A stretch of DNA of 64,000 nucleotides from Thioclava sp. GXIMD2076 (GTDB lineage Bacteria > Pseudomonadota > Alphaproteobacteria > Rhodobacterales > Rhodobacteraceae). The stretch lies in assembly GCF_037949795.1 (NCBI RefSeq), contig NZ_CP149932.1, forward strand, positions 2,531,001 to 2,595,000, given 5' to 3'. The notes under the pieces were generated by a model. That model ran no database searches. It was not told the origin of the DNA and saw only the letters and a list, made by a program, of their open reading frames with translations. The position numbers were made by a program, and so were the translations under genes. Below are positions 50,053 through 61,380 of the stretch, piece by piece (the stretch's first letter is position 1; every line of letters begins with the position of its first letter).

Positions 50053-52142
50053 TTACCCTACGGAAATAAGACGGATGGCACGATCCTGTTCCATCAGCCA
50101 GAGCAAGGTGCGCGCTGCGCGCCCGCGCTCACTCTCGAGCGTCGGGTCGCGTTCCAGAAGCGCGCGCGCATCCGTCTGTGCGGTGGCCATCAGCCCTGCC
50201 TGACGTTCGAGATCGGCCACACGGAAGCGCGGCAACCCCGATTGCGCCGTGCCGATCATATCGCCCGCGCCCCGCAGCGCGAGGTCTTCCTCGGCAATGC
50301 GGAACCCGTCCTCGCTATCGCGAAGCACCTTCAGACGCCGCTCGCCGGTTTCGGTCAGCGGCGCACGATACATCAACAGACAGGTCGAGGCCGCAGCCCC
50401 CCGCCCCACGCGCCCGCGTAGCTGGTGCAGCTGGGCCAGCCCGAAGCTCTCCGCCCGCTCGATGACCATGATCGAGGCATTGGGGACGTTCACCCCCACC
50501 TCGATCACCGTCGTCGCCACCAGAACCCGCTTGGCCCCCGACACGAACTCCGCCATCGCGGCATCTTTGTCGGCAGGGCTCATCTGACCGTGGACCAGCG
50601 TCACCACCTCATCGCCAAGCGTCGCACGCAGATGCTTGAACCGCTCCTCGGCGGATTGCAGATCGGATTTCTCGCTTTCCTCGACCAGCGGGCAGACCCA
50701 ATAGGCCTGCCGCCCCTCCTCGACCGCGCGCGCCAGATGTGCGGTGACCTCGGCCAGCCGCTCGTCGGCGATCAGCGCGGTCTTGACCGGCGTCCGTCCG
50801 GGTGGCTTCTCGTCAAGGATCGAGACATCCATATCGCCGTATTGGGTCAGCGCCAGCGAGCGCGGGATCGGCGTTGCGGTCATCACGAGGATATCCACCG
50901 CCTGTCCTTTGGCCCCCAATTCCATGCGCTGTGCCACGCCAAAACGGTGCTGTTCATCAATCACCACGAAACGCAGATCGTGGAACTGCACATCTTTCTG
51001 GAACACCGCATGGGTGCCGAGCAGAATGTCGATCCGCCCTGCGGCCAGATCCTCGAGCTTGGCCGCGCGATCCGACCCCTTGTCACGCCCAGTCAGCAGC
51101 TCGACCCGGATGCCCGCCGCACGCGCCATGGGGGCGATCCCCTCCATATGCTGGCGCGCGAGGATCTCGGTGGGCGCCATCATCACGGATTGCCCGCCCG
51201 CCTCGACCGCCGTAACCAGTGCGAGCAACGCCACCAGCGTCTTGCCTGCGCCCACATCACCCTGCAAAAGGCGGTTCATCCGCTTGTCCGATGCCATATC
51301 GGCGCGGATCTCGGCCACGGCGCGGCTCTGCGCCGCAGTCGGGCTATAGGGCAGCGCCTTCAGGATGCGCGCCGCGATCCTGCCGTCGCCCTGCGTGACA
51401 CGGCCCGGCTTGCGCTTGGCAGTGCGTCGCGCCAGCGCCAGAGTGAGCTGATGGGCGAAGAGCTCGTCATAGGCCAGCCGCAGCCGCGCGGGCGATTGCG
51501 GCATACATTGTGCCAGATCCTCGGGCGCATGCGCCCCGTGCATGGCCTGCGCCCAATCGGGCCAGCCCTCACGCGTTTTCAGATTGGGGTCGATCCATTC
51601 GGGCAGCTCCGGCAACAGCTCCAACGCGCCGGCTGAGGCTTTGCCCATCACCTTCTGCGTGATCCCCGCCGAAAGCGGATAGACCGGCTCGAAGCGCGGG
51701 ATGTCCTTTACCTCATCGGGCAGCAGGATAAAATCGGGATGCACGATCTGCGCGCGGCCCTCATAGATCTCGATCTTGCCCGACACGATCCGGCGCTCGC
51801 CCAAGGGCAGCTGCTTCTGGAACCACTGGTCATTGCCACGGAAGAAGACCAGCGTGATCTCGACCTCGGCATCTTCGACAATCACCCGCGAAGGCGCCCC
51901 CGCCCGAGATGCCTTGATATGGCGCAGCACGGTGACCTCGGTCGTGACCACCTGCCCATGCGGCATGCCATTCACCGTCGGAACCGGCCGCCGGTCAATG
52001 AGGCTGTAGGGCAAAGTCAGCAGCAGATCGCGGGGCTTCTCGATCCCCGCCTGCGCCATGGTCTGCGCGAGCTTCGGGCCGATCCCCGGCAGGCTTTCAA
52101 GCTTGCCGAAGAGCGGAAACAGGATCTCGGGACGCCCTGCCA

Positions 52143-52143
<1 letters not shown>
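50053..52143 (-). CDS. recG: ATP-dependent DNA helicase RecG
   Basis: The 696-aa protein has an N-terminal wedge/OB domain (IEKPRDLLLTLPYSLIDRR), Walker A GDVGAGKT, motif II DEQHRFG, the TATPIPRSL motif and helicase motifs with VGVNVPNAS and QLHQLRGRVGRG. It remodels stalled forks and Holliday junctions. ATG 52143 overlaps the ligA stop (TGATG), so ligA-recG form a repair operon. Confidence 0.97.
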
Positions 52144-54356
<2,213 letters not shown>

Positions 54357-54399
54357 CTATGACGTCCGCGGCGCTCTTCGTTAATGGCGTTAACCAAAA

Positions 54400-54425
54400 G
54401 AAAAAGCCGCACTTTCGCGCGGCTT
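54400..54425 (-). terminator. Terminator after ctrA
   Basis: AGCCGC/GCGGCT stem with GCGAAAGT loop is followed by TTTTTC on the minus strand. Confidence 0.7.
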
Positions 54426-54465
54426 CCGATGGCTCTACAAGGAACAGGTGGTTACGAGGCCGGCC

Positions 54466-55173
54466 TTAAACAGCAACCCGACGCTCCATCTCACCCGGAT
54501 CGGGATCACGCAGAACATAGCCACGGCCCCAGACGGTCTCGATATAATTCTCGCCGCCAGTTGCATCCGCGAGCTTCTTGCGCAGTTTGCAGATAAACAC
54601 GTCGATAATCTTCAGCTCGGGCTCGTCCATACCACCATAGAGGTGATTGAGGAACATCTCTTTGGTGAGGGTCGTCCCCTTGCGCAGGCTGAGCAGTTCG
54701 AGCATCTGGTACTCTTTGCCCGTGAGATGGACAGGCTTGTTTTCGACCTCGACCGTTTTCGCATCGAGATTGACCGAGACCTTGCCGGTACGGATCACGG
54801 ATTGCGAATGGCCTTTGGAGCGCCGGATAATCGCATGGATCCGTGCCACAAGCTCTTCACGGTGGAAGGGTTTGGTCATGTAGTCATCGGCACCAAAGCC
54901 GAAGCCCTTGATCTTGTTCTCGGTGTCATCGGCACCGGTCAAAATCAGGATCGGCGTGTCGACTTTCGACAGACGTAGCTGACGCAGAACCTCGTGACCG
55001 TTCATATCGGGCAGATTGAGATCGAGCAGAATAAGATCGTAATCATACAGCTTGGCGAGATCGATCCCTTCTTCACCAAGATCAGTGCAATAGACGTTTA
55101 GATTCGCATGAGTCAGCATCAACTCAATGCTTCTCGACGTCGTGGGATCGTCCTCCACCAACAAAATCCGCAT
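54466..55173 (-). CDS. ctrA: Cell-cycle response regulator CtrA
   Basis: The 235-aa OmpR-type regulator has the receiver [20 protein letters not shown] with phospho-acceptor Asp51 (LILLDLNLP) and Lys (TKPF), and the winged-helix DNA-binding domain ([31 protein letters not shown]). It is the master regulator family of alphaproteobacteria; in Rhodobacterales it controls motility, gene transfer agents and related traits. It is separated from sciP by about 95 bases, which carry TTAA-containing sequence. Confidence 0.96.
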   Translation of the reverse strand: MRILLVEDDPTTSRSIELMLTHANLNVYCTDLGEEGIDLAKLYDYDLILLDLNLPDMNGHEVLRQLRLSKVDTPILILTGADDTENKIKGFGFGADDYMTKPFHREELVARIHAIIRRSKGHSQSVIRTGKVSVNLDAKTVEVENKPVHLTGKEYQMLELLSLRKGTTLTKEMFLNHLYGGMDEPELKIIDVFICKLRKKLADATGGENYIETVWGRGYVLRDPDPGEMERRVAV

Positions 55174-55226
55174 ATTCCGTTCTCCGCATTAATTCCTTGG
55201 TTATCTGAAACCCTCGCACCAAATGG

Positions 55227-55241
55227 TTAACACACTCTTAC
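55227..55241. promoter_or_regulatory. Candidate CtrA box upstream of ctrA
   Basis: TTAA-N7-TTAC at 55227-55241 differs by one base from the CtrA consensus TTAA-N7-TTAA and lies in the 55174-55269 region between sciP and ctrA, so autoregulation is possible. Confidence 0.35.
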
Positions 55242-55269
55242 CCCAGAACGTTAATTTTTTCAATTCCCC

Positions 55270-55548
55270 CTAAGGTTGTCGGAATTTCTGGATTGCCGTC
55301 ACTTTCAATCCCGCAAGCCCGTGTTTCTGAACCGCCTGGGTCCAGATATCGAGCTCTTCATCGGACAGATCGTACCGTTCAAGGACCTCATTGCGCGTGA
55401 TGAGGCCGTGGGATACGGCATTCACAATAATTGCCTTACGCGACGCCACCCAACGGCGCGTTTCGGCAGGCGGGAGGTCCGCGCGGGTCAGAATCGTACC
55501 ATCAGGTAGTGTGATCGACCTCGGACCATCGACTTTTTTAAGATACAT
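55270..55548 (-). CDS. sciP: SciP (DUF1153), CtrA-interacting regulator
   Basis: The 92-aa product shows the DUF1153 pattern: MYLKKVDGPRSITLPDGTI, LPPAETRRWVASRKA and NEVLERYDLSDEELDIW, a helix-turn-helix. In Caulobacter SciP binds CtrA and blocks transcription. ATG 55548 has a GAAGGGG SD; GTG 55554 is a less likely start. Neighbourhood to ctrA supports it. Confidence 0.92.
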   Translation of the reverse strand: MYLKKVDGPRSITLPDGTILTRADLPPAETRRWVASRKAIIVNAVSHGLITRNEVLERYDLSDEELDIWTQAVQKHGLAGLKVTAIQKFRQP

Positions 55549-55674
55549 GGGCACACCCCTTCACTTCGATGTAAAGCAATGTGACTGACGGGTCTTAACG
55601 ACGGGTGAAACTAACCCTTGAGAATAGGTAGCATTTTCTGATATTTCTGCCCATCTGGTTAAAGGACGTTTTCC

Positions 55675-56814
55675 ATGAGCAAGGATATGCCACTCAATTC
55701 GCTCGGTTTTGCCAAGCGCCCCGAAGACACGCGAGTCGTCGTAGCCATGTCTGGCGGCGTCGATAGCTCTGTCGTTGCGGCAGAACTGGCGGAACAGGGC
55801 TATGATGTCGTGGGCGTGACGTTGCAGCTATATGACCACGGTGCGGCACTTGCAAAGAAAGGGGCCTGCTGCGCGGGACGTGACATCCATGATGCGCGCC
55901 GTGTTGCGGAAACCATGGGCTTCCCACATTATGTGCTTGATTATGAAAACATCTTTCAGGAGGCGGTGATCGACGAATTCGCCGATGCCTATCTTGGTGG
56001 AGCCACGCCCGTACCTTGCATCCGCTGCAACGAACGGGTGAAGTTCAAGGATCTTCTGGAAACTGCCAAAGATCTCGACGCCGATTGCATGGCCACGGGT
56101 CATTACATCCAGCGCAAGATGGGCGCCAATGGCCCCGAGCTTCACAGCGCAGCCGATTCGAATCGTGACCAGAGCTATTTCCTGTTCTCGACGACCCCCG
56201 AACAGCTCTCCTTCCTGCGTTTTCCCCTCGGACATCTGCATTCCAAAGCCGAAACCCGCGCATTGGCGGCAAAACACGGCCTTCCCGTCGCAGATAAACC
56301 CGATAGCCAGGACATCTGTTTCGTGCCTGATGGCAATTATGCCAGCGTGATCGAGAAACTCCGTCCCGGGGCAGCCGATCCCGGGGAAATCGTCGATATG
56401 GACGGCAATGTTCTGGGAGAGCATCGCGGTGTGATCCATTATACCATCGGACAGCGGCGCGGTCTGGGCATCGGCGGCATGGCAGATCCGCTCTATGTCG
56501 TCAAACTCGACCCCGATAACCGGCGGGTTATCGTCGGCCCGAAAGAGGCACTGGCCACCCGCACCATCCCCGTGCGCGAGATCAACTGGCTCGGTGACGA
56601 GCCCTTCACCTCCCGTAAGGAATGGCATGTCTCGGTGAAGGTGCGCTCCACCCGTCCGCCGCGGGCCGCCATTATCCGGCCTCTCTCTGACCGCGAGGCG
56701 GAAGTCGAGCTGATCGTGCCGGAAGAAGGCGTCTCGCCGGGCCAGGCCTGCGTCTTCTATTCCAATGACGACAGCCGTATCTTCGGCGGCGGCTGGATCT
56801 GGAAGGGACGCTGA
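55675..56814 (+). CDS. mnmA: tRNA 2-thiouridylase MnmA
   Basis: The 379-aa protein has a PP-loop SGGVDSS, the catalytic Cys pair (PCIRCNE and DSQDICFV), GHYIQR, and a C-terminal beta barrel ([19 protein letters not shown]). It inserts sulfur at U34 of tRNAs for Lys, Glu and Gln. It is divergent from sciP; the 125-bp gap would hold both promoters. Confidence 0.96.
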   Translation: MSKDMPLNSLGFAKRPEDTRVVVAMSGGVDSSVVAAELAEQGYDVVGVTLQLYDHGAALAKKGACCAGRDIHDARRVAETMGFPHYVLDYENIFQEAVIDEFADAYLGGATPVPCIRCNERVKFKDLLETAKDLDADCMATGHYIQRKMGANGPELHSAADSNRDQSYFLFSTTPEQLSFLRFPLGHLHSKAETRALAAKHGLPVADKPDSQDICFVPDGNYASVIEKLRPGAADPGEIVDMDGNVLGEHRGVIHYTIGQRRGLGIGGMADPLYVVKLDPDNRRVIVGPKEALATRTIPVREINWLGDEPFTSRKEWHVSVKVRSTRPPRAAIIRPLSDREAEVELIVPEEGVSPGQACVFYSNDDSRIFGGGWIWKGR

Positions 56815-56951
56815 GCGAGCCTGTGCAGGACCGCACCAGTGCCAGCATGACATAAATCGCGTATCGAACTGAAACACATAGGCCTGTGCACCCCTGACAT
56901 GGACAGGCCTACGAGACATATTAGGATCGGGCCATTCTATAAGGCACGATC

Positions 56952-58376
56952 ATGCACAGACTCCGCGAAAATATTCTGCCCCTGACCATCGCCTTTGCTC
57001 TGCTGATGGAGCTGATCGACGCGACGATCCTGTCAACCGCCCTTCCCGTGATGGCGCGCGATCTGGATGTCGCCGTGCTCTCGCTAAAGATGGCGATGAC
57101 CACATATCTCATCGCATTCGCGGCATTCGTGCCGGTGTCGGGCTGGATCGCGGACAGGTTCGGGGCCCGACGGGTGTTTCTCTCCGCGATGAGTGTGTTT
57201 ATCGGCGCCTCCGCACTTTGCGCGATGCAGTCCGATCTGGGTGGGCTGGTCGCCGCTCGCGCCCTCCAGGGACTGGGGGCTGCAATGATGACACCGGTCG
57301 GCCGACTGATCGTACTGCGCAACACCGATCGGAAAGAACTGGTCCGCGCGATGGTGTACCTGACCGCGCCCGCCCTTCTCGGGCCGGCACTGGGTCCGTT
57401 CATCGGTGCGCTCGTGACGCAATCTCTCGGCTGGCGATGGATCTTCCTCATCAATATCCCGCTCGGGAGCATCGCCCTGATACTGGCCGCGCGACACTTG
57501 CCCCGGGATCTGCCCGCAGATCCCGTTCCGTTCGACATCATGGGGTTCATCCTCTCGGCAATAGGTCTTGCGGCGATCATGGCAGGGCTGAGCTCACTCG
57601 GAGAACATATCATGCCGATGCCCGCCGCATTGGGCCTGAGTGTGATGGGATTTGGGCTGATGGTCCTCTATACGCTGCGCGCCAGAGGCCGCAGCGACGC
57701 ATTGCTCGATCCGCGCCTGTTCCGGCACCGGACCTTCTCTATTGGGATATGGGGAGGCACGGCCTTTCGGTTGAGCAACGGAGCCATTGCCTTGTTACTG
57801 CCGCTCCTCTTCCAGTTGGGCCTCGGTATGTCCATTCTTGCCTCGGGCGCATTGGCCGGACTGACTGCGATCGGAGCCTTGAGCATCCGGGGATTTTCCG
57901 GTCGCGTCGTCGACCGTTTCGGCTTCCGGCCGGTCCTGATATTCGGCACGTTTATTCGGGCGGCTAGCCTGCTCGGCTTCGGGACCATCAGTAGCCCGAC
58001 CGACTGGTATCTCGTTCCCCTGCTTCTGACCGGAGGCGTGGCGCAAGCGCTGACCTTTACCGCGATCAATGCTATCACCTTCGCAGATCTTCCGCCCGAA
58101 GAGATGAGCAAGGGCGCCTCCCTCTCGGCCGTCGCCCAGCAGATGTCCCTGACACTGGGTATTGCCCTGGCCGGAGGCGCGCTCGAACTTTCGGCCTATT
58201 CTCTGGATCTGACGATCAGCAACAGTCTGATCCCGCTCCATGCCTTCACGCTGGCCTTCGCCCTTGTTGCCGTGACCGGCCCGATCGCCATGCTGGTTTT
58301 CAGCAGATTACGCCCCGAAGACGGCGCGGCCCTGCGCCATAAGGATGTCAAGCCGCGATTGTCGACGCAACATTGA
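56952..58376 (+). CDS. MFS exporter, DHA2 (EmrB/QacA) type
   Basis: The 474-aa protein has 14 predicted membrane segments, the family start LMELIDATILSTALPVMA, motif A GWIADRFGARRVF and motif C region APALLGPALGPFIG. Such proton-driven exporters carry drugs or toxic metabolites. No regulator or membrane fusion partner gene is adjacent. ATG 56952 follows AAGG. Confidence 0.88.
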   Translation: MHRLRENILPLTIAFALLMELIDATILSTALPVMARDLDVAVLSLKMAMTTYLIAFAAFVPVSGWIADRFGARRVFLSAMSVFIGASALCAMQSDLGGLVAARALQGLGAAMMTPVGRLIVLRNTDRKELVRAMVYLTAPALLGPALGPFIGALVTQSLGWRWIFLINIPLGSIALILAARHLPRDLPADPVPFDIMGFILSAIGLAAIMAGLSSLGEHIMPMPAALGLSVMGFGLMVLYTLRARGRSDALLDPRLFRHRTFSIGIWGGTAFRLSNGAIALLLPLLFQLGLGMSILASGALAGLTAIGALSIRGFSGRVVDRFGFRPVLIFGTFIRAASLLGFGTISSPTDWYLVPLLLTGGVAQALTFTAINAITFADLPPEEMSKGASLSAVAQQMSLTLGIALAGGALELSAYSLDLTISNSLIPLHAFTLAFALVAVTGPIAMLVFSRLRPEDGAALRHKDVKPRLSTQH

Positions 58377-59762
58377 TCAGGCAGCGCGATGCGATATCGC
58401 ATGTGCTGGCGGATCAACCTCGCTCAAGTAGATCGATATATGCGTTCCGGCCACCGAACTGCGCAACGTCAATCCGCCACCCGACTGGCGCGCGAAGCCC
58501 AATACCATCGAAAGCCCTAGCCCCGACCCTTTCCCGACCGGTTTGGTAGTGAAGAAGGGCTCGAGCACATGATCCAGCACCGCTTCCGGAATGCCAGTTC
58601 CGGTGTCGGCCACAGTCAGTTCAACATAATTCCCGGGCTGGAGAATATGCCCGTCCGCCATCAGTTCGGGGCTGTCGAAATGCCGGTGCATGGCCGAAAT
58701 TCGGATGCGCCCCCCTTTGGGCATCGCATCGCGTGCATTGACGATCAGGTTGATCAGGGCGGTCATCAGCAGGGTCTCGTCGACCTTGACCCAGTTCTGC
58801 CGATGCGTGCTGACCACCTCAAGCGAGATAGATGCCGGAATGAGCCGTGCACCAAGCACCCTGACCCGCTCGAGCATCACCTCGATATCGCGAGCTTCCG
58901 CTTGCAGGTTGGATTTGCGCGAATAGGCCAGAAGCTGTTGGACCAGGGTCGCGGCACGTTCTGCCGCCTCTTTGGCATTGCGCACCATATCATCCCGCTC
59001 GGGCCGCTCGTCGGTGAGTTCGTAAAGATCCAGATTGCCAATGATCGCGGTGAGAATATTGTTGAAGTCATGCGCGACCCCGCCCGCAAGCTGCCCTACG
59101 GCCTCCATTTTCTGGGCCTGCAGCGTCCGCTCCGATGCGCGCTCGGCATCAAGCCGCATTTTGCGACCTTCGAGCAAGGCATTGGCGAAATAGACAATCA
59201 GCGCTACACAACAGACCAGCATCGCAGATTTGGCACTCAACGAGGAAACCTGTGGCAGCACCAGAAAGGCGACCGCGCCCAATGTCACGCCCACCAGCAG
59301 GATCTCCCCGTAGATCATCACCATCAACCGGTCACTCCGCCGGATCAGGAAAACCATCAGGCACCCCAGCCCCGCTGCTGCACTGATACGAAGCGCCGTG
59401 TCCTGCTCGAGCAGCATCAATGCGGGCAGCCAGATGAACCAAGCGAGCAGAACGAGAAACATCGCGCAGGCTATATAGGTGTCGCGCGCAGTGCAGACTT
59501 TGCCGCGCGTGCGCAGGAAGACGAAATAGAGCGCCTGCAGCGCGAAATAGACCGGTGTCCATAACAATGCCGAAGTCCACTGGAGATAGAAATGCAAGGT
59601 GAGGCCACCGTTGAACACAGCAAGATAACGCAAGAGCAACTCGCTTCGTGAACCGAATTCAAGCCTCATCAGCCTGTCGATCTCGCGCCTATGATCCATG
59701 GGATGGAGGGTATCACGTTGCATTGATTCAGCCGTACTCGGATTAGAAAAGCTCGACATCAT
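58377..59762 (-). CDS. Membrane sensor histidine kinase
   Basis: The 461-aa protein has about six N-terminal membrane segments (45-205), then an H-box GGVAHDFNNIL (His about 230) of the CckA-like type and an HATPase domain with N-box (INLIVNARDAMP), G1 (DTGTGIP) and G2 (KGSGLGLSMV). No receiver is attached. Start ATG 59762 overlaps the end of cheD by 20 bases; ATG 59723 or 59699 are alternatives. Its partner regulator is unknown; CheB or an unlinked regulator are possible. Confidence 0.85.
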   Translation of the reverse strand: MMSSFSNPSTAESMQRDTLHPMDHRREIDRLMRLEFGSRSELLLRYLAVFNGGLTLHFYLQWTSALLWTPVYFALQALYFVFLRTRGKVCTARDTYIACAMFLVLLAWFIWLPALMLLEQDTALRISAAAGLGCLMVFLIRRSDRLMVMIYGEILLVGVTLGAVAFLVLPQVSSLSAKSAMLVCCVALIVYFANALLEGRKMRLDAERASERTLQAQKMEAVGQLAGGVAHDFNNILTAIIGNLDLYELTDERPERDDMVRNAKEAAERAATLVQQLLAYSRKSNLQAEARDIEVMLERVRVLGARLIPASISLEVVSTHRQNWVKVDETLLMTALINLIVNARDAMPKGGRIRISAMHRHFDSPELMADGHILQPGNYVELTVADTGTGIPEAVLDHVLEPFFTTKPVGKGSGLGLSMVLGFARQSGGGLTLRSSVAGTHISIYLSEVDPPAHAISHRAA

Positions 59763-60255
59763 TACTCGGCGGCGGCGGCGGCGGCGTCTCGATCACTTGC
59801 GCCTCGCCCAGAAGACGCTGTCGTGCCCGCCCTCCATTTGGCCAGAACTCGACACGTCGCGCCTGTGTGCCGCCAAGGCTTTGACCGACACAGGCGATGC
59901 CCTCACGACGCAGGAAATCCAGAACGAAGCTGCCGTTTTTCGCGCCCACATCCGAAAGCCCGGCAATCATCCGCGCGCCCCCAAAAACCTTCGCCTTCAA
60001 GGTCGCACGATTGCCGCCATTCTTGATGATTTCGTTGATAAGAAGTTCCATCGCATTGACGCCGAAACTTGCGGTCGAGCCCGTACCTTCGGGGAGGAGG
60101 AAATGGTTCATTCCCCCGACGCCGCTATGTTCGTCATAGAGGCAGGTCGCCACGCAGGAGCCCAAGATGGTTGTGATCGACATACCATCCAGAGTGCCCA
60201 CCGAGAACTCTCCCTGAGAGATGTGTTTTGGTCGCCCAATACCAAGCGTGTTCAT
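59743..60255 (-). CDS. cheD: Chemoreceptor glutamine deamidase CheD
   Basis: The 170-aa product matches CheD: ILGSCVATCLYD with catalytic Cys, GGMNHFLLPEG with catalytic His, and KVFGGARMI with conserved Gly-rich turn. It converts Gln to Glu in receptors. Start ATG 60255 overlaps the cheB stop (ATGA). A Pro-run (PPPPPPP) near the C terminus is unusual. Confidence 0.92.
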   Translation of the reverse strand: MNTLGIGRPKHISQGEFSVGTLDGMSITTILGSCVATCLYDEHSGVGGMNHFLLPEGTGSTASFGVNAMELLINEIIKNGGNRATLKAKVFGGARMIAGLSDVGAKNGSFVLDFLRREGIACVGQSLGGTQARRVEFWPNGGRARQRLLGEAQVIETPPPPPPSNDVELF

Positions 60256-61298
60256 GCAAACCGCCCTCCGCGTGCGACACTGGCTGCCTGACGGCCGCAT
60301 TGCGCAAGAACCGTCGACGCGATCCGGCCGAGTGGCACGGCCTTCTCGGCGGCACCATTCTCGACCGCAGCCCGCGGCATCCCGTAGACGACGCTGGTGG
60401 CCGAATCCTGCGCAAAGCACCGCGCCCCAGCCTGCCGTAACCGCAACATCGCATCGGCGCCATCACGCCCCATACCGGTCAGCATAACGGAGACAACTTT
60501 GGAGGCCATCGGTAAGGCCGAGTCGAAGAGCACCTCGACAGAGGGTCGGTGTCCGTTACGTTTTTCTCCTGTATCGAGCCGGCATCTGGCCGGTTCTCCC
60601 GGTCTTAGCGCAAGGTGGTGCGCGCCCCCCGGCGCCAGATAGACATTGCCCTGTGCAAGCGGCACCCCGTCTCTAGCCAGCGCCATGTTGGGTGCGATAC
60701 AGCCTTGGAGACGTCGCGCAAAACTCGCGAGGAAGCTTTCCGGCATATGCTGGGTGATCAATGTCGGCGGACAGTTTACCGGAAAGCCGGACAGCACCGT
60801 CTCCAATGCATCCACCCCGCCTGTCGATGATCCGATCAAAATAATCTTGCCGTTCCAGGTAAAACCGCTTGCCGGCTCGATCTTCTTTCGTGGTCCGGAA
60901 CGAAGGCGGGCATCGGCGGCGGCGACGAGCAGATCCGGCAAAATACCGAACGCCTCGATCGGGTTTCCGTATTTGGGCTTCCCAATACAGTCCACCGCAC
61001 CGAGCGAAAGCGCTTCCATGGCCTTTGTCGACCCGCGTTGTGTCAAGGTCGAGACCATAATGACCGGCATCGGCCTAAGGCGCATAATCTTTTCTAGAAA
61101 TTCCAGCCCATTCATACGCGGCATTTCGACGTCAAGCGTTAGAACATCGGGCGCCAAAGCCTTTATTTTTTCTCGTGCATCATATGGGTCAGAAGCCTCA
61201 CCCACAACCACCAAGCGCGGATCCCCCTGCAACTGGGCGCGGATCAACTGCCGGATAGTAGGAGAGTCATCGACGATCAAAACACGTTTGGCACTCAT
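60252..61298 (-). CDS. cheB: Chemotaxis methylesterase/response regulator CheB
   Basis: The 348-aa protein has a receiver domain (VLIVDDS; phospho-acceptor in TLDVEMPRM; GKPK) and a methylesterase domain with the Ser-His-Asp triad (IGSSTGG, TQHMPES, GMGRDGAD). It removes methyl groups from chemoreceptors for adaptation. It precedes cheD and follows a large chemoreceptor gene; no cheR, cheA or cheW is here. Confidence 0.95.
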   Translation of the reverse strand: MSAKRVLIVDDSPTIRQLIRAQLQGDPRLVVVGEASDPYDAREKIKALAPDVLTLDVEMPRMNGLEFLEKIMRLRPMPVIMVSTLTQRGSTKAMEALSLGAVDCIGKPKYGNPIEAFGILPDLLVAAADARLRSGPRKKIEPASGFTWNGKIILIGSSTGGVDALETVLSGFPVNCPPTLITQHMPESFLASFARRLQGCIAPNMALARDGVPLAQGNVYLAPGGAHHLALRPGEPARCRLDTGEKRNGHRPSVEVLFDSALPMASKVVSVMLTGMGRDGADAMLRLRQAGARCFAQDSATSVVYGMPRAAVENGAAEKAVPLGRIASTVLAQCGRQAASVARGGRFA

Positions 61299-61380
61299 TT
61301 CTTGCCTTTCCTGCCGTCAAAATCGACGTGCTAAGTTTCTTGCTAGTCATGCCGAGGGGATCATGCCCCTCGGACAGGTC

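Noticed and set aside
50425..51636. 403-codon plus-strand frame opposite recG
   Set aside because: Antisense shadow; recG helicase motifs on the minus strand are complete.
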